Assembly: GCA_010094045.1 (NCBI GenBank)
Contig: ML986592.1
Location: forward strand, 203,213 to 267,212
Direction of reading: 5' to 3'
Length of the DNA: 64,000 nt
Source of the DNA: Lojkania enalia
Lineage: Eukaryota > Ascomycota > Dothideomycetes > Pleosporales
The stretch's first letter is position 1. Every line of letters starts with the position of its first letter. The notes below the pieces were generated by a model, which saw only the letters and a program-made list of their open reading frames with translations, was not told the origin of the DNA and made no database searches. The position numbers and the translations under genes were made by a program. Below are positions 34,591 to 47,131 of this stretch, piece after piece.

Positions 34591-35079
34591 CCTAGTCGAG
34601 GCGTAGCTGAGGAGTCCTATATTTAGGGCGTTAGCCCTTTACATAAGACGCGAGTAAAGATAGTAGATTGGTGGAAGGCGGGCGAACACGCACGTTAGGC
34701 TTCTCTAAGTGCAGACATGGAGATATTTAGCGAGGCGGGCACGGCGGAGGAAGCGTCGATTATATATCAACAGGACAGATGTGGGTCCATTTTTGGGCTC
34801 GATCAGTCGTGAATTTCAGAATCCAGAATGGGGCAGTGCGGAAACTAGGCAAGAAATGTCACCGGGTTGCAAGAGGTAGAGTTGGCACTTTGGGTGCAAG
34901 TGACTCCAAAAGCGGCGACAGAAACCCTCCAAAAAAGGTGTCAAAAGCCTCCGGACATAGTGTTACTTTGATTTAGAATTTGTGAGAGCGAGGCTGAAAG
35001 GGGCTGTCGTGGAAAGAAGCGTAGCAAACCTATCGTGTTTCGCCAGAACCGAGCTTAGAATAGCGTCATAATATGTTTT

Positions 35080-35208
35080 GTGGTGAGAGGCGAATCTTGT
35101 CTTAGGGAGGGAGATGAGGAACTGAACTGCTTGATTGAGGATGGCCAGCAGGCCATATTTATGTACATGGAAAATGGGTATATCAGCTGATATCCAGCGT
35201 GATATCGA
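35080..35208 (+). repeat. dispersed repeat copy 2 (matches 12037-12160)
   Basis: Near-identical to the minus strand at 12160-12037, with a diverged patch of about 20 bases. The coding frame seen in the other copy is broken here soon after the match. It lies just outside the AT-rich block. Confidence 0.8.
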
Positions 35209-35600
35209 CCGCAATATCGTACGACGATATCTGATACAGCTCGGTAGACTAGCTAAAATCCTATGACATGTTTGAACAAATTTCCGACAAAGGCTCGTGT
35301 AAGATATACTTGTTAGTTTATCACAATGACCTCAATAACAATGAAGCGCTTCGGTGCCTTTAACAATATCCGGGGTACTGCCAGATCCCGTCCCTCCTTA
35401 CAAATAGGATTAACAAACCGTGTACCCGCCGCACCCGTACATATTTTACGCAGTGGACATCGTATCACTCGTTGAAGCCCCAACAGGCATTCTTGCTACC
35501 ATATGCCAATCGGTCTTCTAGGATATCACAAAAGTTAACAAAAAACCCACATTGAGTATCGCTCCAAACCAACATAACCTCACATCAAACCCTACACCTT
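35209..35600. other. intergenic, nothing recognised
   Basis: No coding frame, RNA gene or repeat seen between the dispersed repeat and the stop codon of the fragment at 35601. Confidence 0.5.
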
Positions 35601-36545
35601 TCAACCCGCCGCAAACATATACGCGTCAACTCCGTCAACCCAACTAGCCCCGGCTACTCCGGGACTCTCATACACTTCCTTACACTCTAACGACCTACAC
35701 ATACTTGCACTCGTCATGACATTCGTATAATTCCTCTCGGTACTACCCTTAATCCAGCGATTCGCGCCCGACTTCTCCTTATATGCACTGCTCAGATCCG
35801 CTTCTATGCTCAGGACGACACAAGCCCGTTTGTCTGCATAGTAATTGTGCTTGGCGCGGGTGTTCATATAAATTTGTATTAAGTCTGCGACGACGGCGGC
35901 GAGGATCTCTATGCTTGTGGCTTGTGCATTTTGAAGTAGGCCAGGCCTACATAGCTATGGGAAGAGGCTCCCATCGGTGTTGAAAGGAGATGAGAGATGC
36001 GGCCCGCGCGGCTTGCACATCGCAAAGGCAGCCAATAGCACAATCTGCCTTATTATTTCTTGATTTTGTACGCCAGTCTTCCGTAGATGCCTGTGTACGC
36101 GCTTAGGTTATATAAGTCGAACCCGGATAAGTAGGACTTCCTTGCTGCAGCTCCGTTATTGACTTTGGGTATTTCTTCTGGCAAACCCCGACACCGAATA
36201 TTCAAGTCAACAGCCACTGCGCCATACAGAGCACAGGAACAGCGTATAGTATCGGGGAGGACCACGTTATTAATGAGACAGGTTGCAGTCGGTTCGCATA
36301 AGACGCCACCCTAAGAAACGTCAGCCGTTGATCACTACACTGCATTATTCGACAGGCAAAGGTGATAGACAACGAGGATAGGGCTCCCCTGGGCATGTCC
36401 GTGAACTTTGCGACCAGGGCTTCAATGATACGCTCCACTCGTTTGCACCATCAAACAGATCGGTGAACGTCACCAGCATTTGCCAGCCAGGATCGTGCAA
36501 GCCCGGCACGTTCCACAAACCATTTATCAATTGCCACGAAGGGGG
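35601..36545 (-). pseudogene. C-terminal fragment of a large fungal protein, frameshifted
   Basis: Three minus-strand pieces read as protein. About 36545-36440 gives PGWQMLVTFTDLFDGANE. After a one-base shift, RIIEALVAKFTDMPRGAL follows. After an acceptor at 36311 the exon 36310-36072 reads LPDTIRCSCALYG and GLPEEIPKVNNGAAARKSYL. An intron at 35947-36071 (GTACAA...TGTAG) joins in phase to 35946-35601, reading SIEILAAVVADLIQIYMNT, then SLECKEVYESPG and a stop after WVDGVDAYMFAAG. From memory this resembles the extreme C-terminal region of long fungal chitinase-like proteins, but I cannot confirm that. The body of the protein is absent, since the esterase gene abuts it. Confidence 0.45.
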
Positions 36546-36570
36546 CCTAGAAGAAATAGCGAGATGGTAC

Positions 36571-38246
36571 TTACTGCTGCAATTGCATGCCCAGCCCATA
36601 GATCATATCGCACCTCTCCTGCTCTTCTAGGGGCACTTCCTCCATGCGTACCATATTATCATTTCCGAACAACATCCTATTAGCCCCGCTGTCCATTCTT
36701 TGTTCCCAAGTCGGCGACATTACTATCGTGCCGCCCGCAGTCGCAAACTCGGTCTTATACGTATTCGGATTGTATGTCCTTATAAAAGACTGCCAATAGT
36801 TCTGGACAAAAAAAGCGGCAGCGTTCGTCCCGCCGTTCCAGATCGGCCCCAGCTCCGCAACGTGGTGAGCGGTGCCGTAGTTCCAGCGGTAGAGGTATGT
36901 GGGCACGGAACCGTTCTTGGCCAGTGCGGCAGAGACGTTGAGGGATGGGCATGTGTAGCGAATATGGCCATACATGTTGGCGGCCACGGTCTGCCATCGT
37001 GAACTAAAGCGGTCGACGGGGCCGGGGAAGTCGTCCTCAAGCGCGTAGCCCAATGTTTTGTTCAGGTTGACGAATTGATCGGCGACAAATTGCTCGGCGC
37101 GTTGCTTGGAGTTGACGCTTATAGGCGTAAAGACTGCGCCTTCGTTTGTATCGTCACCAAAGATAGTGGGCACCTGTACGAAGTGCCCTGCATTGATTTC
37201 ATAGTAGGTAAAGTTTCTGATGAAATCGTAGTCTAGCGTGGGGTTCCAAAACCAGAGCGGGGGGTTTCGGCCACCGGGGAAGGGCATCTTCAGTGCCTTA
37301 ACAGCATTTTGAAAAGTAACTGCATCCAAATCCTTAAGACAGACAAGGTCTTTGCACGGGGTCTTTTCTAAAAGGGCGTCGTACGCGAACTGGCTCTCGC
37401 TAACATTCCGAATGGTCGGAAAGGGCTGAGACTCAGCCGCAGCGGCATGAAATAAATTTTCATCACGACCACCATATGCTGTAAGTTGCAAAACAACCGA
37501 TCCCGCCCCAGCACTGGCTCCGCCTAGTGTGACATGGCCCGGGTCGCCGCCAAACTGTAAGCAAGTATTAGCATGTGCTACAAAAAAGGGTATATAGTGG
37601 CTTACTTTACTAATGTGGCTTTGCACCCATCTCAATAATTGTCGCTGGTCTTTCAACCCGTTGTTGAGGCTCAGCGATTCATCTTCAGCGATCTCTTTGC
37701 TGGCTAGGAATCCATAAGGCCCTACTCGGTAATTGAAATTAACCACAACGATACTGTCGTTGGCAGCATGGATGAGGTCAGTAGCGTTGTAATTGGCATT
37801 CCCGTTGTAGTTGAAACCGCCGCCCTGGATGAAGATGTACACCGGAAGCAAGCTGTCCTCGGTGGCCTTCGTTGGCGCAAACACATTTGCGAAAAGACAG
37901 TCTTCAGAGTGATTACCCCCGAATTCTGTTTTTAAATTCGTCGTCGTGCCTATACATGTTGGACCAAACTGAGTTGTGTTAGTGTGATGTTCCTGAAAAA
38001 TGATATCGGTAAGTGTACCTGGATCGCATTGGCAATGTCAGTCTCATTGAGCGGGTCTTGCGGCGCTGCAAATCGCATTCCGTCTATTCTGGACACACTG
38101 CGAGCGTATCGCATACCCATCCACATAGAAATCCCATCATTCTTCTCCACACCACGATATTTTGCGTAGCCAAGATCAACGACCGTATCGACAGCAAGAA
38201 GCTGCTGGGCGTAGAGCGCGAGTATGAGAGCGAGGAAGGAAATCAT
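36571..38246 (-). CDS. secreted type-B carboxylesterase (alpha/beta hydrolase)
   Basis: Hydrolyses carboxylic esters or lipids outside the cell (family knowledge; substrate unknown). The model has three exons, 38246-38019, 37968-37606 and 37554-36571, with introns of 50 bp (GTACAC...CTCAG) and 51 bp (GTAAGC...TACAG), both in phase 0, giving 524 residues. The ATG at 38246 opens a signal peptide (MISFLALILALYAQQLLA). The EDCLFANVF and YIFIQGGGFNYNG blocks are present. Catalytic residues fit the family: Ser211 in GGASAGAGS, Glu335 in DDTNEGAVF, His428 in AHHVAEL. Several N-x-S/T sites suggest glycosylation. The second intron is a multiple of three and has no stop, so retention would insert 17 residues. 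The stop TAA lies within a donor-like GTAAGT. Confidence 0.9.
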
Positions 38247-40983
38247 CGCATGCGGATAGAACCGAAGAACTTTGCTCCAGGAAGCTGATGATGCGCAAAT
38301 GGACGACCCGAACAAGAAGTGATAGACTGAGTGCACGCTTAAAGCTAACAAAAGACTACACCCTCAATCGCCTTGTCTTCCGCGCTTTGGAGGCGGAGAT
38401 GTACAAAAGACAAGGCTCTGATAACGAGAGAACAAACAACGTCCAGGAAGACACCATTGTCGCGCTATTTAATCGTCATTCTGGTGAAGCTGCTTGATCC
38501 GTAAGCTACGTACGCTGCGCGGTCGCCCCATATATTGCTGATGAGAGACGTACTCAGATCGGAAAATGTGTAGGGCCTCTATACTCTATACATTCTCCCC
38601 AAAGAAAAAAAAAAGGTTAAGTGAAATCGCAAGCGTCCAACGTTCTGAACAACGGGGTATAACGCACTTCTGAGAGCCCCTCATGACCACATACTAGTAC
38701 CGCGCTGTGTCGTGCATGCTGCATTAAGAACAGAACATTGGCCCGGTGGCCCGGACAGGAACGAGGTGGACGCCAGCCCCAGTCAGCAGCCAGGCCGCGC
38801 TCTTAGCAGCTGCCTGCGATCATTGGATGGTCCGAATCATCCCGTCGGTTCAGTGCTAAACGACATCCGAGCGGGAGCGCACTGACAAGTCAGTAGAGGA
38901 AACGCCATCGCAACAAGCGGCGGGGACGCTTCGTCGTCGATCGTGCGCGTGCGGCTGAGTATAATGATGTACGTTATCATCTATAAACAGACTAAATGGA
39001 ATGGGGTGGAGTCAAGAGATTGCCGAGAGGGTCCAAGATCCATTCACCTCTTGGCGAAGCATGATCATCGCACAAAATCCCGGACCGAGGACCGAATCAC
39101 GCAAGGACCTGGATGATCCTGTTAAGACTTGGGACACACGGCTCTGCGTCATCGTCCCAAGGGTCTATCAGTTTCACGTCAATTATTAAACAGTTTTACC
39201 GGCATTCGCGTGCCAAGTGGTAAATGATTTTGGGCCATTGTCTCAAGCGAAGGATGCTATTGTGGCGTCCATGTCTTGAAAAAGCCGACGAGTAGAAGCT
39301 CCGCGGTGACCTCGACGTACCGATTCCACGGTCCATGCCATTGCAGCATTCATCACAAGGCTTGTTTAGGCGAGGATGCAAAAACTGAATCGGAAGAGCT
39401 AGATCTGCACTGTGAAGGTGCTAGTTTTCATTGAGTAAGTTTCTTAAAGGAATCCTGTCACCAAGATCTCCTTAATGAATGCTAGTTCGGCCGTACTGTT
39501 TCTGTACTCTCTGCACCGAGGAGAAGCCAAAGCTAGCACATGAACACATTGCAGAGACAACAATGTTGCTATTAGCACATCTTTCGGCTCATGAGATATG
39601 TAGCACTTTATTATCCTGCGATTCTTGTTTGGATTTAACCTTGCGTGATTTTATGCTTCATGTCTGAATACTAACCCATCACCACGCCGATACTTATAGG
39701 CGGAAACCCTTCTCCCTCCCCTGTAACAATATTCCTGTCCTGGAGAACTTCCCTGTAGTACTTCCCTGTACGTACATGTTTATGGATCACTAGCTCCTAA
39801 CAAGGACAATCTCCCCCACGAACCTCACAAATCTGCCCCACAAGGTAGGTGGAACTGGCCGGGACACAATCTCGCAATAGTAACCTCGTACCCAGAACCT
39901 GCACAATCCTTCCGGCACTTACCTATCCCGACTTTAAATCACACACACATCTACCCATCTCATTATGACACTATCCGTTGCTGCGAATCAACGATCGATC
40001 GATCAATCCACGCACCATTACAAAACACCCACATCATCAACAACCATACAAGATCCCCTCCCCCTCCCTTCCCCAACTCACGTAAAACAATAATTCCTCG
40101 CACACCCCCAAAACAAATCAAAACAAAACAAAGCAAATAAAATAAAACAAAACAAAATAAAATTGTTTAGTTTTCTGCAACAGCCGAGCCGACGAAAGAC
40201 CCCTTAGAGTAGGTAACCTTCCAATAGATAAGATCCCCGCCATCTCATTCTGTTCCCAAGATCTCCAGTTGGAGAACTTCTGATACTGTGCACACTGTTC
40301 GAAACTCACACTCCGAGTGCCCAAGAGCGTGGAATACATAGTATCAGTAGCGGTAGCAACAACCTTGAAGCCACTGCCTTTCTAGTACATTCGTAAAGTA
40401 GAATAAATAGCTCTCCATTCATTCAACACCCACGACATACAGATAGAACACAGAAGGAAGTGGAAGGATTGTGTAAGAGGGCTTTTGGTGCGATGGCGGT
40501 TCGGCACTGCAAATAGAGCGACGACTGTGATTGTCGTTTATGTTTCAGCAGATGGATCGAGCTGGGGATGGATTTCGGAGTGAAAGACAAAAATGTATGA
40601 GGTGGCTAAGACGACTGGAATGGCGAGATAAGGCTGCCCGGTAAAACCGTTCTCCGGCTCCTGTCAAATTTTGCTTAATTCTAGAACTTCTATGAAAAGC
40701 AAGCGTGCCATGTTGTGGGGTAATCTGCTGTTGTAGAAGAGGCACTACGATTGGTGGTAACACACCTGCAACAGTCTCTCAAAATTTCTTTTTTTTTAAA
40801 AAAATAAAACAGATATGTAGTTCGCAATATACATATACACACGTAAAACAGAAATACACAATACCACAAGCCAAGATCCCCTCTTCTCACATAGATGCAA
40901 TACATACGAAACTAACGCATTTAGCCAGCTAATATTACAAGCCATCAATCTTAAGCCCTTCTTCTCACTGAGTGACGTACCGC
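38247..40983. other. intergenic, no gene recognised
   Basis: About 2.7 kb between the esterase start and SDHAF4. Near the esterase start it probably holds that gene's promoter. Around 40120-40165 is an A-rich run of AAAACAAA/AAATAAAA units. Frames such as 39001-39189 and 39479-39667 are short, unrecognised and probably chance. Confidence 0.5.
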
Positions 40984-41487
40984 TCAAAAATCAGTCACCC
41001 GCCCATTAAAACTCCAATCCCCGCCCGCTCCCCACCTCAGGGGCTCGTTCTTCGGCCCGCCCACCTCGCCCGTCCTCGGGTTCCTGTCCCCCTCGAACTC
41101 GGGCAGCGCGCCGCGGCGCAGGTTAGGGTGCACCATTTCGTCATCTTGCGTTCCGCTAGACTCTGCCGCAGTTGTTTGTGCGTTTGTCCTTGTATCTGGG
41201 GAAGAATCAGGCGATTGATTTATCCGCGCGCGGATGTCCGAGGTCGGGCTCGAGTCTGGTGATTGGCTTGCCGTCTGCTGCTGAGGTCGTGGGGTGCTGA
41301 ACGCGCCTGTGCTCTGGCGCTGCAATTGCTCGAAGGTTTCCTGCTCTTCTTTTGGTAGTCGGGGTGGCGCGGGGCCAGTGCCGAAGGGCGAGTCGAAGGG
41401 TGAAGATGAGGAGGATGAGGAGTGGCGGATATATGGTATGGTGCGGTGGGAGAGGGAACGTGGGATGTGGGTGGTTATGCGGTGCAT
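40984..41487 (-). CDS. succinate dehydrogenase assembly factor 4 (SDHAF4/Sdh8 family), mitochondrial
   Basis: SDHAF4 binds the free flavinated SDH flavoprotein subunit in the matrix and promotes complex II assembly (family knowledge). The C-terminus carries the family signature: NPRTGEVGGPKNEPLRWG followed by GDWSFNGRVTDF, ending exactly at the stop. The ATG at 41487 (MHRITTHIPRSLSHRTIPYI) gives 167 residues with an Arg/Ser-rich, acid-free N-terminus fitting mitochondrial import. The frame continues upstream, but that part lacks protein character. The middle is a low-complexity Ser/Gln/Pro linker, longer than in yeast. No intron was seen. The next gene upstream on the same strand is Rvb1, 407 bp away. 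Confidence 0.9.
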   Translation of the reverse strand: MHRITTHIPRSLSHRTIPYIRHSSSSSSSPFDSPFGTGPAPPRLPKEEQETFEQLQRQSTGAFSTPRPQQQTASQSPDSSPTSDIRARINQSPDSSPDTRTNAQTTAAESSGTQDDEMVHPNLRRGALPEFEGDRNPRTGEVGGPKNEPLRWGAGGDWSFNGRVTDF

Positions 41488-41893
41488 CTTTGTGGCCTTA
41501 GAGAGGTAGATGTGGATGTGGGTGTAGGTGGTTTGGTAGGTTGTATGTGGGCTGAGAGCTGTTTGACGTTTGTGTGTGAAGTTGAAGTAGTCAAGGTGTT
41601 TATTACACGAAATCTCCAACTTTCTTTTAGACGAGACGGACGCTTGAGCCACGGCACAGCGGGACCAATCGGTGTGGCAACGTCTCCCTCCTCCAAACCA
41701 TCACATCACTCTCCATCCGAAGACAAAATTACCGGACTTAGGTTTCACAAGAATTTCAATAAAATTTTTTATCTCTCAAGACTCCTCAAAATCCCAATAT
41801 CGGATATAATATCCTCGATCCCCTGAAATGCCCCCAATCTTAGACGCCATCCTATTATACATATAGACCCCCCCCCAGCAGCTGCTGTAGAAA
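41488..41893. other. short intergenic, SDHAF4 promoter and Rvb1 3' flank
   Basis: About 400 bp between two minus-strand genes. It includes a C-run (41868-41877) and AT-rich stretches. No separate gene. Confidence 0.6.
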
Positions 41894-43524
<1,631 letters not shown>

Positions 43525-44767
43525 CGTCGAGCTTCCCTTAACTAATCCTCAACTAGAGCTGTGAATGGGGGCGCTGTATCGTCAATGTCCGATAGCGGAG
43601 GAAGACGATCGACTTCTGACACGGTTAAGATCGGTGGGGGGCTGGTGGTGGCGGCGAGGATGCGAGGTGAGCGGAACGAGAGGCGCGCGTGGTGTTTTTA
43701 CTTGTCGTTGTCGAAAATCAAAATCGCGAGCCAGGGAGAGCTCCAGCGGAAACGCACCAAATGCCCCAGGAAGCCGTTGGCCAATCAGCGCAAGTTCGCC
43801 CAATCTGTATATGAACCACCCACACCACGCCACACCCGAGAATATCTACATGCGAATACAACGCACCGCTCTGCCAACAATTTCCAACGAACAATCCTTT
43901 CCAAAGCCAATCTTCCATCCCTCCTTACCTCCCGCCCGTCGGCCTGGGAAGACCGCCATTCAGACGAACTCAATCCGAGGGTGTACGACCCAACCAACCC
44001 CGTAGACACCAAGCAGAACAAGGAAAATAGGGCACGAGACTGGCAAGACGCAAGACCTAGTCTATCTCCTTCCATTCCCACCCTCACCGTATTCCACAAA
44101 TTATATCACATCACATCACATCACATCACATCACGGCATGGCACAGCACGGTACATCAGGCGCCAGCATGCTATCAATATTTCATTACCCCTCCCATTCT
44201 TTCCTTCCTCTCTCGCATTAATCATCCTTACAACTACGTAACGGTACAATCCCATCCATCCGTCTATCCACACTCTCAAAATCATGCATTTTCTGCTACG
44301 CCTGCCCAGCCACCTTCGAAGTCTTCAGCCATGCGGCATCCAACCCAGAAAAAATTTCATAAATCATAAGTCCCGTCGCCGGGCCGTCACGGTTCCCTCT
44401 AAGCTAAGAAAGGGAAAAAGAAAGAGAGGGAAGCTATCGCTATCGTACAGGACAAGCAGGAGATGAAAAGAACTTCTGGGGCCAAAACCCGTGTGGGAAG
44501 AAATAGTGGAGTTTCTGAATCTTCCAGTCTTGGTGTTGGCTAATCAGATATACGCATGCACATCTCGAATCTGGGGTGCCCCCGAGATCCCGATTCATAC
44601 CGAATACCAATCTATCGAAAGCCATTGCAATCCGTCATCAAACCGAACAAGGCAAGCATCAAGGCCTAGAATATCCTGTCTGCATTGCGACCTGCCCGCA
44701 GCAAAATTACCGGTATAAGGACTAGACAAGACAGTAGCCGCCAACTAGAAGAAGCCCTGCTCGAAAT
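43525..44767. other. intergenic between Rvb1 start and BET gene stop
   Basis: Holds the Rvb1 promoter and probably the BET gene 3' UTR. A long plus-strand frame (43561-44241) begins with GTG, has low-complexity Ser/Arg composition and crosses a microsatellite, so it is not accepted as a gene. Confidence 0.55.
44105..44134. repeat. ATCAC pentanucleotide microsatellite
   Basis: Six tandem ATCAC units followed by degenerate GGCATGGCAC-like copies. Confidence 0.9.
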
Positions 44768-47131
44768 TTATTCCTCCTCACTCTCCGACCCACTCGACTC
44801 ATCATCGCTCGACTCATCCTGGTGCGCCGGAGGCGACTGGCTAGACGCCGACGCACTATTCTCGAAATTCCTTAGCTGCTCTTGAATCCTCTTGATGTTA
44901 TCTTCCTGCTCCTTCTTACCCATCGGCTTATTCTTCTTAGGCTTCTGTGTCGACGTTCTGTGCGACGGGCGCGGTGGTTCGAAGTCATCGTCCACCGTCG
45001 CCTTGGGCGCCCGCACCTGCTTGATGAATTTAAAGAGCTCGCGGAGCGTGTCATCACCGATTTCATCCATGTCAATTTCCATTTCGTCATCATTGACGTT
45101 GGCGAGATGAGGGCATCCATTGCGGATAATCTGCACGGCCTTTCTCATGTCAGAATCACCCAGGGTGCTTATGCCGTCGGATATCTCCTGTTTCTGAGCG
45201 AAGCTTAGGGGCGCAGGCGCTTTCGTGCGAGCCTTGGGCTTAGCGGTCTTTAATGGAGGTGGAACAGAAAGGCTGTTCTTCTTCTTTGGCGCAGGAGCTT
45301 TGCCGCCCTTCTTCTTTGCAGTAACCTTTGGTGAGGTGCGTTTCGCGCTCTTCTGTTGGAGCAGCGCTTGTGCAGTCTCATTAAGTGCTTGAATTTGTTT
45401 CTGAATAGCAAGGATCTGGTCCTGCGTTTGATCTACTTCTTCCTCTTCCTCTTCCTCCTGCTCCTCATCCGAATCCGCGGACCCGTGTGACTGCGCATCG
45501 GATGTAGGAGCATGCGCCGCCAGCCAATCCGCTTTCTCGTCCCAAAGGGTGTTGAATTGTTCCTGAAGCTGCTTCCCCATCCTGTGGACCTCGTCATTTT
45601 CGGGGTTGAACTTGTAGCAGTTGGCGAACACCAGCTGTGCATCGTTATAAAAGTCTTTGGCTGTCTGATACTGACCCTCTTTCAGATTCTTCTCGATGGT
45701 GCCAAAGTCCATAGGCTTCTTGATGATTTTTAGGTAAGTGGGAATATTTAGGGCAACAGGATCAACTGGCTTCAAGAAAGGCCACGAGAACTTCTGATAT
45801 TTCGGTTTCAGGAGTTCTGACATAACACTTTCGCAGAACCTTAATTCTTGCTGATACTTTTTCTTTTTCGGCTTGACGGTGTTGTACGGAAGGTCTTTCG
45901 GTGGGGGTCTATGAATTTCTCGTTTGGGGCGGTCATTGGCACTCGAGGAGTCTCGTCTGATAAGCGGCATACCGTCGGCGTTGAGTGGCCATGGAGTTTG
46001 CGGTGATGCTGCTGTGGGAGCCGGACCGGTGGGAGACTTTACGGTATTTGCAGCAGCTCTTGACTCGCGGCGAGGCTTTGTAGTGGTGGGAACGGCTGGC
46101 TTCTTAGGCTGCTTTTGCTTTGGTGGCTCTTCCACACCTGATCTTGGCATCTTAGTCATGCCCTTCAAAAAGTACGCGCGCATATTATATCCTGCCTGCG
46201 TAACAGGGTGCTCTTTGCCGTTGAAGATGACACTGTTATCGATGATTTGATCCAGATCGGCCATGAAATCTACAATTTGGGTATATTTGCCTTCTTTCAA
46301 TTTCGTTTCCATCGTAGAAAGATCCATTGGGTTCTTGACAAAGTCTGGATACTGGGGAATATTGAGAGCTGCAATATCGACCGGTTCTCTGAACGCATGG
46401 GACACTTTAATCTTCTTCGTATTCCGCACCCGTTCCAAAAGGAACTTGACCTGCGGCTGCGTCATCGGCGTCGTGGGCCACTCTTCGGCCGTGGCGGCTG
46501 GTTGAATAGTGGTCTGGTCCGCCGCCGTCACCGGCGGTACAATATCGTTTCCGTTCGTCTGCTCAGTGTGCGCGGGTACTTCCGGTACTTTGAACTCGGT
46601 CTGATTACTCATATCTTCTTCGGTCTTTGTCCGTTTCGCATCCGGCGCATCGAACTCATCATCTTCCTCCCTTGACCGCACCCTGCCTGAGGCCGGCGCG
46701 TCCTCCATATTAATGTCGGAGTGTGATGGCGCAGCTGCCTGCTCGTTCTGTAGTGAAAGTTCGGTCATAGAATGCGTTGGCGGCCCATCGGTCCGAGGGC
46801 TAGTTTCCGCATCTAGGGCGGGCAGTGAAATGTCCATGGTATCGGTGGTGTTTAGCTGGGTCTCTAGGACTTGCTGTGTGCTCTCTATAGATGCCTGTGT
46901 CGGTGGCAATGATGCGCTCGAATTCGGGACTACCTCCTCTCGAATATCCGAAGTTGGCGCTTCCACCGCGTTCGCGACTGAGGTTGGTTCCAGCTCATCA
47001 GGGTTTAAAAGCAAGGGGGGGTCGGCCTGATCCGGAAGAAAATCCGCCACAGGCTCGATGCCACTTGAAACATTCGTTGCAGGCTCGAGTGCGGGTGCCG
47101 ATGCGTCTAGAGATGGGTGGTTGCCGTTCAT
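44768..47131 (-). CDS. BET family double-bromodomain protein (Bdf1-like)
   Basis: Binds acetylated histone tails and helps load TFIID and SWR1 at promoters (Bdf1 family knowledge). A single exon of 787 residues starts at the ATG at 47131 (MNGNHPSLDASAPALEP). After a Ser/Thr/Glu-rich leader, bromodomain 1 lies at about 225-330 (PVDIAALNIPQYPDFVKNPM; acetyl-lysine Asn in NSVIFNG). Bromodomain 2 is at about 424-533 (PVDPVALNIPTYLKIIKKPM; Asn in NCYKFNP). An acidic run with a coiled coil comes next, then a basic Lys/Pro tract, the NET domain at about 640-707 (KQEISDGISTLGDSDMRKAV), and an acidic Ser tail (SSDDESSGSESEEE), the expected fungal order. The frame upstream of 47131 has low-complexity content only. 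It faces Utp5 across a shared 1.84-kb region. Confidence 0.95.
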   Translation of the reverse strand: MNGNHPSLDASAPALEPATNVSSGIEPVADFLPDQADPPLLLNPDELEPTSVANAVEAPTSDIREEVVPNSSASLPPTQASIESTQQVLETQLNTTDTMDISLPALDAETSPRTDGPPTHSMTELSLQNEQAAAPSHSDINMEDAPASGRVRSREEDDEFDAPDAKRTKTEEDMSNQTEFKVPEVPAHTEQTNGNDIVPPVTAADQTTIQPAATAEEWPTTPMTQPQVKFLLERVRNTKKIKVSHAFREPVDIAALNIPQYPDFVKNPMDLSTMETKLKEGKYTQIVDFMADLDQIIDNSVIFNGKEHPVTQAGYNMRAYFLKGMTKMPRSGVEEPPKQKQPKKPAVPTTTKPRRESRAAANTVKSPTGPAPTAASPQTPWPLNADGMPLIRRDSSSANDRPKREIHRPPPKDLPYNTVKPKKKKYQQELRFCESVMSELLKPKYQKFSWPFLKPVDPVALNIPTYLKIIKKPMDFGTIEKNLKEGQYQTAKDFYNDAQLVFANCYKFNPENDEVHRMGKQLQEQFNTLWDEKADWLAAHAPTSDAQSHGSADSDEEQEEEEEEEVDQTQDQILAIQKQIQALNETAQALLQQKSAKRTSPKVTAKKKGGKAPAPKKKNSLSVPPPLKTAKPKARTKAPAPLSFAQKQEISDGISTLGDSDMRKAVQIIRNGCPHLANVNDDEMEIDMDEIGDDTLRELFKFIKQVRAPKATVDDDFEPPRPSHRTSTQKPKKNKPMGKKEQEDNIKRIQEQLRNFENSASASSQSPPAHQDESSDDESSGSESEEE

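Larger units (their letters stand above)
33561..35079. other. transition zone, no recognised gene
   Basis: Base composition returns to normal. A minus-strand frame at 33893-33672 is 73 codons (VESRQLSVENVLADLKIV near its end) and unrecognised. A palindrome at 34225-34269 and direct repeats at 34493-34590 are listed separately. The zone may be the remains of a further mobile element, but neither terminal repeats nor enzyme domains were found. Confidence 0.4.

Noticed and set aside
43561..44241. 226-codon plus-strand frame upstream of Rvb1
   Set aside because: Starts with GTG, has low-complexity Ser/Arg composition, runs through a microsatellite and overlaps the Rvb1 promoter; no domain.
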